A stretch of DNA of 64,000 nt, taken from NCBI RefSeq assembly GCF_014898815.1, contig NW_026515544.1:868001-932000 (forward strand), read 5' to 3'. Every line of letters starts with the position of its first letter. Within the stretch, counting starts at the first letter, position 1. The notes under the pieces were generated by a model. That model was not told the origin of the DNA and made no database searches. It worked only from the letters and a program-made list of their open reading frames with translations. This stretch comes from Panonychus citri (lineage: Eukaryota; Arthropoda; Arachnida; Trombidiformes; Tetranychidae). The position numbers and the translations under genes are program-made. Shown here one piece after another: positions 56,601 through 64,000 of the stretch.

Positions 56601-57960
56601 TAGAAGTTAATAAGAAGACGAAAGAGAAAAAAAGAAAGAGAAATGAAGACAAGTCGAAGATGATGATGAAAAAAAAGAATGTATTTTGACTCGAAACTAG
56701 GCCAATTGTACGTAGTGAGCCCAAAATACAGTTTCGGGTTCTGTTGTGTTCATGTTGATTACCGGGGAATCAGAATTGGGTCTCTCTCTCTCTCTCTCTC
56801 ATCCAGTTTCATACTCACTTGTACCCTCATTTCTCACTCTGGTTAACTCCTATCTGACATGATGTTTATCATCATCACAATCATCTTCTCTCCCACAATC
56901 CCTCGTCCTTCATCGTGACTCCTCCTGTTGGGTGGGTGAAGGGGCAAGTCTATTTATATATTTATCACCATTATCATTATTATAATAATGAGATAATAAT
57001 AGTTGAAGCTCAATTCTAACCAGGTAAAAGCCTAAAATCCCCTTTAAACCAGTTTATCTTATATTGGGATGATATAAAAAAATGTTCTATTCTTACCTTT
57101 TATTTATAATTTGCTTCATCTTCTTGCGTTTCGTTTTTTAGATCACAATTAGTACTAACGAATGATGCTGATGATGATGTTCATTGAAGCTTTTAATCTC
57201 TCTCTCTCTCTCTCTCTCTCTTCTTTCTTTCTTCTGTCTTTTTGGGTGTATGGGGGTGAATTGAAGGGGAGGTGGATGATAACATGATGAGGGGGTTTTC
57301 TGTTTCCAGGTAAACCCCGCGCTCGGAGCTCGGTCAACATACAAAAGCTTAATATAGTTTACCCAATTTCTTCAATCGTAGTTAAACGTTCAACAACACT
57401 CATCTCTCATTCTCAAGAAAAACTTATTATTGGACATTCAACGATCTACAATTCCTATTCATCGATCATCTTTTAAAAAGTTTTCTTCTTTTTTTCTTCT
57501 TCATTCATCTTCAGTTTACTTTCAACGACAAAACTGTTCACATTCATTCAGAATGTTCGTCTACTGTTCAATCTTATCAGAACTTTATAAATGGAGAATA
57601 AGTTCTAAGTTCTTTCATTTTTGGCCATTCGAGAATATTTGGATTTTCTTATTAACATGACAAAAAATTTTCGATTTCATGGGTAAGAACTTTTTTCTTT
57701 TTTAATTTTCTACCTTTTTCTTTATTTCGTTTTCTTTCAGATTCTTTCTCTCTTATGGTTTACCTGCACTGGATTATCATGATTACCTTAGAATTCCCTA
57801 TGATGAACAAATTGTTATCTACTTGTTATCATCTCGAACTACGAATCGATTTAATCCTAATCTGGATTAAGGGTAAAGTGCAAACGGATAAATATTCCAC
57901 CGATACTCTTGATTATTTACCTTGAATCGGTGGGATTTTCGTCCGTCTGCAAGTTGCTCT
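53641..57960. other. Gene-poor region
   Basis: AT-rich, low-complexity DNA. A GATGATGAAGATGAAG-type trinucleotide tract lies at 56377-56425 and CT runs at 56778-56800 and 57199-57221. The GC-rich patch at 57310-57335 (CCCCGCGCTCGGAGCTCGG) stands out and might mark a promoter, but the frames after it are short. I do not support any gene here. Confidence 0.45.
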
Positions 57961-58029
57961 GTTAAACTAATCATCTTTAACCAACAATCCTAATTAAACA
58001 TCTTCATTTAAATGGATCATGGAGATTTC

Positions 58030-58620
58030 GTTTTCTCAATTCTAAATTGTGCCGTAACTTTGTATTCCAAAGAGACGAAAATGTGATCAAATCTTCGTCC
58101 AAATTGTCCAAATGCAACAGATGATAAAACTGTCCAACCACAAAAGACTGTACAGAGAATCAATTCAAATGTGACAATCATAATGTATTCATGTCGATTT
58201 AGTTTGTGACGGAATTGTAGATTGTCGGGATAAATCAGATGAAAAGAATTGTAAATCTAGCTGAATGTGAATATAATCAATTTGATGGCGATATTTGTAT
58301 TCCTTTGGAGTTAAATTTGCTCAATGAAAGTTTTGTTCCAATGAACTAAATTGTATCACAAACATTTCCAGTTCTCGACGAAAAGGTTTAGTCTTGATTG
58401 ACTGAAGGTACAACTTTATATGTACCATGATTTAGTTGTGACAAATATCCTAATTGTAAAGATCATTCTGATGAGAAAATTGTCAGTCGGCAATTATTTA
58501 GAAATTATTATTACCATTTGATTACAGTTCTGTATTTTATCCGAATAAATCATATTTGACATTTCGTCCAATACAAAGATTCAATAGATTCGATATTTTA
58601 ATTACTCAACTAAATCTCGG
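58030..58620 (+). pseudogene. Heavily decayed LDLa gene remnant
   Basis: Scattered frames keep family words: CCAAAGAGACGAAAATGTGA (PKRRKCD), AAAGACTGTACAGAGAATC (KDCTENQFKCD), TTTGTGACGGAATTGTAGAT (CDGIVDC) and AAATATCCTAATTGTAAAG (KYPNCKDHSDE). No frame exceeds a repeat. Its 3' end (CATATTTGACATTTCGTCC, ACTTCAGGTAA) matches the 3' flank of the small LDLa gene at 62015-62120, so it shares ancestry with both the array and that gene. Confidence 0.8.
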
Positions 58621-58829
58621 ATACTTCAGGTAAATATCTTTCTACTAACTCTTGCCTTCAGTTTTTTTTATATTTTTGTCATAGAATCACTGGTTATATG
58701 GATCGATAAGATCAAAATGTTCGGCTTTTTATGGAAGATTTTGGCCACTGATAAGGAGAATTTCCGTTTAGGTTGTTCTTTTCTTTACTTTTTTTAGTAA
58801 GAGAAAAAAAGAAAACTCATTCAAGAAAA

Positions 58830-59720
58830 ACAGTCGAATAAAAATGAGAGAAAAAAAGGTGATAACAAAATGGCGTCAATATGAATTACATAAAATCTAT
58901 TAATTACTCAGCTTGTTGCACGTATTTTCTAATCTTTCGTTGATTTAAAGTAATCACAATTTCAATTGGAATGAAAAGAAACTTCTCTCTTCCAAAGTGT
59001 CCATCATTTTTTCAGCTCAAGAGAGAAACAGTAAAAAGGAAAACCAGATTCTCACTAATCCAGATTGAATAAGGAAGCACCATCTATTGATCATGGAAAC
59101 ACTGATTCATTCCACTCATTTATCGATGAGAAAATAATTAAAAAGAAACAGAAAGAGAGATGAAGATGATCTTTATCATCATCTGATGGTCAATGGCTTC
59201 TTAAGCTCTTCAAGAGTTTCACTTGGGCCCAAAGACTCAAAGACTTACGTGTTTGTTTTGCTTTTCACTTTCCTGTTTTGTGATTTTTTTGTTTTGTTAA
59301 TTGATTCCAATTGATTCTGATTAGTTGACCACAGTTTCTTCAATCCAATTGACTGATTGTTGAAACAAATTAAAGAGTATTAACTGTACATTAGTTTCTT
59401 TTTCTCACCCAATGTGGTTTCATGAAGAAAAGAAAAGACCAAGATTCGTAGGTTATTTTATTTTTTATCTTTAAATGAACACAACAAAATAGTAAAAAAA
59501 TGATAGATGAGATAATCTTACATCTTGTTAGATTAATAAATTAATTGATTAATACTTTTAATTATTTTCTCAAAAAGCCGCGAATCTTAAGCCGAAAAGG
59601 TGAGCTTAAACTGAGCCTTTTTCTCACTTTTGGCTCCAATAGATCGATTGTATCGATACATCGATGAGCTTTTCTATTCTCTTTTCAGAAATTGAGACAA
59701 TCAAATTTGTTTTCTTTTCT
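58830..59720 (+). repeat. 5' region of the Mastermind-like gene, copied at 20.6-21.7 kb
   Basis: This is the same block as 20640-21690 in the opposite orientation. Since the intact gene follows it directly, this is probably the source. 59620-59700 (GGCTCCAATAGATCGATTG, CGATACATCGATGAGC) also recurs at 46582-46650 and 39000-39080. It holds no coding frame of its own. Confidence 0.65.
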
Positions 59721-59771
59721 TCTACTTTTATATTTTGTAATTAACTTAATTTCTTTTATTTAAATTCTAAA

Positions 59772-60909
59772 ATGTCTGAACATGATCGAACTGTCAACAA
59801 TCTATCTAATAGAATGTCCATTTATCGTGATCACCACGAAGAAAAAGCGAAAAGATATTTAGGTGAGTATTTTCTTATTTCAATTCTTTGTTTTTTTCTC
59901 TCTTCCTTCTAATGGGTAAACTTTCAAATTTCACTTTGTTGATCTTTTGTTGATTGTTATTTTTGTCTATTTTTTTTCTTGAATTTCAACCCGATGATTT
60001 TGATGGATCGCTTATGTGTTTATCGTGGTTAATGTCTATTGGATTATATTAGCTACTCATAATTGTTTGCTTGAGAAACAACGACAAGAAACTCTGTTAC
60101 TACAGCAACAGATATCCAATAAAGAGAGTAAGAAAAAGTCAAATAAAACTGGCCCAAGATCTGGTTCTCGGTCTGTCAAGAAACTTGGTACTGTCAATTC
60201 TGTCCAACAACAGCAATCTTTCATTCCTGAGAAGGTCAAGCTAGAAGAGGAAGATCGTTCGTCTGGTATAACATTGACACCAACTCATCATCTTCCAAAC
60301 TCAAACTTTATCAACACACAATACCAATCACCAGAACCACAACAATGCCAACAGCAAATGACTAATGCCCATCACTCTCATCATCTTCAACCACAACAAC
60401 TACCAATTCAACAACTAGAGCAATCTAATTCGCAACCTCTCCATTATCAGCAATTTCATAACTTCCATAATCAATATTCTCAATCTCATCAACATCCTAG
60501 TCCAGATTCTCAGTATAATCGATCACCACAACCACAACCACAGCCACAAACTCACCAGTTTCAAGCTCATCCCAATATTTATAATCATCATAATCATCAT
60601 TATGCACAATCTCTCCAACCTCACCAATCTCATCAACTACATCATCCACAACAACAAACATCTCAACTACAACCGCAACATCATTTACAACAACATGTTC
60701 AACATGCAAATCCAGAGATCCAGTATCAAAAACCAATCAACCAAGGCAACTATTATTCACAAGAATTCAAGGAATTGAAAGACGAAGATCTTGCTTGTCT
60801 CGATAACTTCAATTCAGCTGAGCTTCCATTATCTGAATTTGCTCAAACATATGAGCAAGAAATTTTCTTAGATCCAAATTTTATCGAGAGATTTCTCGAT
60901 AATATCTAA
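59772..60909 (+). CDS. Mastermind-like protein, short, Gln/His-rich
   Basis: Two exons, 59772-59862 and 60053-60909, joined G|CT, 315 aa. The N terminus (VNNLSNRMSIYRDHHEEKAK, then LLEKQRQETLLLQQQ and a Lys-rich KKKSNKTG) resembles the Notch/CSL-binding helix of Mastermind proteins, where R-x-x-x-(C/Y)-R-x-H-H is followed by a basic patch. The middle is Gln/His/Pro-rich low-complexity sequence. The C terminus is acidic and hydrophobic (FNSAELPLSEFAQTYEQEIF, DPNFIERFLDNI), like a transactivation tail. Mastermind is a nuclear co-activator of Notch. The protein is far shorter than fly Mastermind. The assignment rests on my reading of a short motif and should be treated as tentative. 5' and coding pieces are copied at 46582-47215 and 19360-19438. 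Confidence 0.7.
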
Positions 60910-61540
60910 ATCTACAGATCTGATTAAGATCTTAAATCTATATTATCGAAAAAAAGCAAAAATCTATCCTATCTTGACTTTTTTTCGCTCATTTCGTGAT
61001 TTGATCTCCATCAATTAAGATTTAAAGACATCTAATATAAAGAGTCACATTGAAGATTATAAATAAAAACTTGAACCAAACAAATTGTGATTTATCAGAG
61101 TAACTATGCAAAGTTTTCAATCAACAAGATTACCATTGTTTGGATCGTAAACACTTTAATTAATGTTTCATCAACAAAAAAATATCAATTACCAATCAGA
61201 AATCAGAAATCGGACTCACTATTTATAAATATTCGTTTGAAGATAAATCAGAAAAACTTTTCTTTCTTCAAATCAGATTCCCTCTCTTCCCGCCGCCATT
61301 GCGTGAACACGTTCGAGAAAAGCGTGAACAAGACGGACCATGGACTTTTTTTGTTATTCAAAGAAAAATCCAATGTTAAGTGTTTTGTTTTTCTATTTGT
61401 CGGTAGCTGCGAGTGTCGGTTGTAAAGATTATCCCTCATCAAGAATTATAAATCAATCTCATCCGTATTCACATCATCATTTGTAAAATAGAATTGAATC
61501 TGCAAGTTGCTATTCTAATTGTTTAATTATTGTTCCAACA
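60910..61540. other. Spacer with a diverged LDLa upstream module
   Basis: 61075-61200 resembles 62648-62775: AAATTGTGATTTATCAGA, TATGCAAAGTTT, ATTA(A/C)TGTTTCATCAA. The GATA-type TTATCAG followed by TATGC..AAGTTT is the same core as in the array modules. The remaining sequence has no gene I can support. Confidence 0.5.
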
Positions 61541-61978
61541 ATGTGGCGATCGACTAAATTACCTTTTCTTTTTTGCTCTGTTTTATTTTCTTTGTTAATT
61601 GTCTCAATTAATTTCTCTACTTCATTCTCTGTACCTTATTCTCCTTTATCATGTCCATCAAATCAATACTCTTGTGGTGATTCTTGTATTCCTTTGAATC
61701 GGCCATGTTACCGATCTGCTGATTGTAAGACTCAATCCGATGAGAAAGATTGTCTACTCCTTAGTGAGTGTGATAAAAGCGAATTTCGATGTAATAACGA
61801 TAAATGTATTAGTCGAAAATGGCGCTGTGACAAGAAAGATGATTGTGGTGATCTATCAGATGAAATAAACTGTACCTGCGATCAATTTTCCTGTGCTAAT
61901 GGTATTTGTATTCCACATGCATGGAAATGTGATGGAATCAATGATTGTGAAGATAATTCTGATGAGAAATATTGTTAA
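61541..61978 (+). CDS. Short secreted protein with three LDLa repeats
   Basis: Single exon, 145 aa, ATG 61541. Signal peptide MWRSTKLPFLFCSVLFSLLI..SFS. Three LDLa repeats: CPSNQYSCGDSCIPLNRPC..DC (first, calcium site SDEKDC), CDKSEFRCNNDKCISRKWRC (second, DLSDEINC) and CDQFSCANGICIPHAWKC (third, DNSDEKYC). It lacks the family-specific N-terminal region and the degenerate cysteine module of the long members. It is clearly diverged from the array in sequence but shares the upstream core and 3' flank with family remnants. It may represent the ancestral short form or a separate lineage. Confidence 0.92.
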   Translation: MWRSTKLPFLFCSVLFSLLIVSINFSTSFSVPYSPLSCPSNQYSCGDSCIPLNRPCYRSADCKTQSDEKDCLLLSECDKSEFRCNNDKCISRKWRCDKKDDCGDLSDEINCTCDQFSCANGICIPHAWKCDGINDCEDNSDEKYC

Positions 61979-62660
61979 GATGAAAATCACTATGAAAAAA
62001 TCTTCTATCCTGATAAATCGTATATTTGACATTTCGTCCAATTCATTTATAAATTTGATATTCTGGTGGCTTTATTGTTATTTACAATAGTTGACAAAAT
62101 TAGCAAATTTACTTCAGGTAATCAAATGATTAATAAACAAATTTTTCGACGATAATTTCTTGATTCGGTCAATTCATATTGACAGATCATTTATTTGTTT
62201 GTTGTTATTGAATAATCGGGACAATTTTAACACTCATTTAATCTAATTTGGATTAATAATCAACCATTATGATAAATTACATTCAAATTAGAAATTGATA
62301 TTGATTGAACAACAAGTATCTCATCCATAGGAAATAAGACAATTAAATTAAACTTTGACAGGCCAGAACTCCGTTCAAAAAAGCGATTTTAAAACAAGTT
62401 AACTTATAAATTTTCCTGTGTGAACAAACACTGAATATCTCAAAAATATTTTTATCAGCTTTGGCCTTTTGATTGCCAGAATTCTGGCTGGCTGAAGTTC
62501 AATTTCGAACTTGGTGTAAAAGCAAACACTAAGAAACGAAAAGTCTAAATGTGTAGTCCATTTTTTTGTGCGACTCTTAGTTGACGAGTTATTCCGAAAA
62601 CAAATATGTTTAATTAGTTAACTAACACCCTGTAGTTATATTGGTTGTTTATAAACGAAG
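61979..62660. other. Spacer after the small LDLa gene
   Basis: 62010-62120 is the 3' flank shared with the remnant ending at 58620 (ATATTTGACATTTCGTCC). The rest shows no gene or repeat I can identify. Confidence 0.45.
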
Positions 62661-62715
62661 CAAATTGTGATTTATCAGATTAATTATGCAAAGTTTGCAA
62701 TTAATCACAAGTATA
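62661..62715 (+). promoter_or_regulatory. Diverged LDLa-type upstream module before an orphan exon
   Basis: TTATCAGATTAATTATGC, AAAGTTTGC, CACAAG, TATATC. The core spacing matches the array modules, and the module lies about 200 bases before an LDLa-type signal peptide at 62905. Confidence 0.45.
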
Positions 62716-62904
62716 TCTTGTTTTTACCATTTCGGATACTCAATAATTACTGTTTCATCAAATAAAAAGTCCATTGATAACTAATCATGAATTTTCAAAA
62801 CACTTCAACTCATCAACTAATTGTAAGAAAATAAATACGAAAATTGTCATTTCTCAACATTTAACTGTTCACTTGATTTCGTTAAATATTAAATAGTTTC
62901 GATA

Positions 62905-63005
62905 ATGACGAAGATCGACTTTAAATTTAATTGTTTATTTTTGATTATTTTGTGTATTATTCAAGTGACAAATGCTTATTACATATCAACTGGGCTAATC
63001 GATGA
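62905..63005 (+). CDS. Orphan signal-peptide exon of the LDLa family
   Basis: ATG 62905 encodes MTKIDFKFNCLFLIILCIIQ and VTNAYYISTG, a signal peptide very like subfamily B (MAKINFYEFNFSLLIVLCII) with the subfamily A ending EVTFA/QVTNA. A GTGAGT donor at 63006 would end the exon in phase 2; otherwise TGA at 63007-63009 stops it. No LDLa repeat is visible in the remaining kilobase, so the gene may continue beyond the window or be a remnant. Confidence 0.55.
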
Positions 63006-63236
63006 GTGAGTCCTCTTTGGTGCATTTTCACTGTATTTAATTTCCAATAGTTTGGTATCCATTTTACTGGGCACAAATCGATCTTTTTTTTGGATAACTT
63101 TTTTCGCTTGTTTTTTTTTGTTTTAAGATTTTCGGAGGAAATTGTTTGGAGGCGAAAAAAAATTTCGTGATTAGATTATGGGAGTCGATTTGTTACCCAG
63201 TATTTTATCGATAGGATCTACTATTAACTTATCCGG

Positions 63237-63623
63237 AAAAAAGGTTGGACTCAAATTTAATTTTAATTTATCTCGAAAACGGCTCGATAGATTTCAACGG
63301 TTTTTGTCTACTAATGGAAAACAGTCTCATTAATGTCCAGATGAAATTTCAAAGGATAAGATTGATTAGTGAACATGGATCAGAAAAGTTTGAAAATTTT
63401 TTTGGAAATTTTTTAATTGTGAATTATAAATAAGGAAGAAATAGTTACAAAGTTTCGTGAATTTGGTGTTACAACTTCAATTACTATAAAAATTATCTTC
63501 AGATAATTCATCATTAACCATCGGAAACTTAAATGATGAATCTATCGATTGATATTTTTTTTAAATTCTAACTTATTCCACTTTCTATAAATAAGAAATC
63601 AAAATTTGAGTCCAACCTTTTTT
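63237..63623. mobile_element. Possible small foldback/MITE-like element
   Basis: Perfect 22-base inverted ends (AAAAAAGGTTGGACTCAAATTT at 63237-63258 and its reverse complement at 63602-63623) enclose 343 bases without a convincing gene. I see no clear target-site duplication, so the element status is tentative. Confidence 0.4.
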
Positions 63624-64000
63624 CAAAAGAGTTCATTTCTATGGGAAAATGAATGAATGTAGATGGAAACAAAGTTTCGACACGCTCTTACATTGTATAT
63701 CGACCATTAATCGGCCAATTTCGCTATAAATAGTTTTAAAATGTTTAATGCAATTATATTTCATTCGAACAAAAATAAAACATTTAGGTGTTTTTAGTAT
63801 AAATTTTAATCAACTATAACCTTCGCTAGATCTTTTCTCCATTTTAAGCCCAAAAATTGAATTCTCTTTAAAGGTTCGGTTAAATGGCGATGATCTGACT
63901 TATGCAGACATCTCTAAGTATTATAGTTTCGGAGATATTAGCCGTCGAAGTTCAAAGGCCACTCTTTCATTCGGGTAAAACTGTTGATCAAATGAAAAAA
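63624..64000. other. End of window, nothing recognised
   Basis: AT-rich sequence with short frames only. I cannot link it to any other element in the window. Confidence 0.4.

Noticed and set aside
57430..57660. Possible gene start after the GC-rich patch
   Set aside because: The 76-residue frame has no recognisable feature and no downstream exon could be joined to it.
60497..60736. Minus-strand Val-rich frame opposite the Mastermind-like gene
   Set aside because: It is the antisense of CAA/CAT codon runs and has no independent support.
1..64000. CRISPR arrays, bacterial operons or phage genes
   Set aside because: The window is eukaryotic: spliced genes, animal domain architectures and microsatellites; no regularly spaced direct repeats of CRISPR type are present.
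1..64000. tRNA and rRNA genes
   Set aside because: I saw no convincing cloverleaf with A and B boxes or rRNA core sequence, though a dedicated scan such as tRNAscan would be decisive.

Overview
The window is AT-rich animal DNA with short GT-AG introns. The gene content (MyTH4-FERM myosin, CNK scaffold, furin-type convertase, a chelicerate-like Rebers-Riddiford cuticle protein, a Mastermind-like gene) points to an arthropod, most likely a mite with a compact genome such as a spider mite. The species is an inference from protein style; I could not search a database.

Layout. Positions 1-20,570 hold a tandem array of secreted proteins built from LDL-receptor class A (LDLa) repeats, mixed with copied fragments of other genes. 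Positions 20,640-22,709 carry a copied block and the 5' region of a myosin gene. Positions 22,710-36,951 are a nine-exon MyTH4-FERM myosin (about 2,378 aa); its 6 kb intron holds an intronless cuticle gene on the opposite strand. Positions 38,890-39,985 hold copies of myosin segments. Positions 41,577-43,939 are CNK, tail to tail with an intact LDLa gene on the minus strand (44,642-45,961). Positions 46,580-47,215 are a broken copy of the Mastermind-like gene. Positions 47,803-52,111 are a furin-like convertase with two possible 3' ends. Positions 52,112-57,960 contain no gene I can support apart from a decayed myosin fragment. Positions 58,030-63,005 hold LDLa remnants, the Mastermind-like gene, a short diverged intact LDLa gene and an orphan signal-peptide exon.

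The LDLa family falls into two subfamilies with separate 5' regions. Subfamily A begins MMKKSSFYK; its members or remnants start at 659, 5202, 9875, 13577, 17448 and 45961 (minus). Subfamily B begins MSKIN or MAKIN; it is found at 3654, 8451, 11888, 16213 and 18948. Only three of the long copies are open end to end (9875-11164, 17448-18758 and 44642-45961 minus). Two others are broken by a single frameshift and the rest are more decayed. A conserved upstream module with a GATA-type site (TTATCAGATGATTTATGC) precedes every subfamily A copy and, in diverged form, the two outlying loci at 61 and 62.7 kb.

The most striking property is the reshuffling. Pieces of CNK, furin, the myosin motor, the Mastermind-like gene, a ubiquitin-interacting-motif protein resembling ataxin-3 and a Roco/LRRK-type G domain are scattered between the LDLa copies. 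Several pieces retain intron sequence or share identical fusion junctions, so they arose by DNA-level segmental duplication rather than retrotransposition. Positions 95-3243 are an inverted, older copy of 42,163-46,510.
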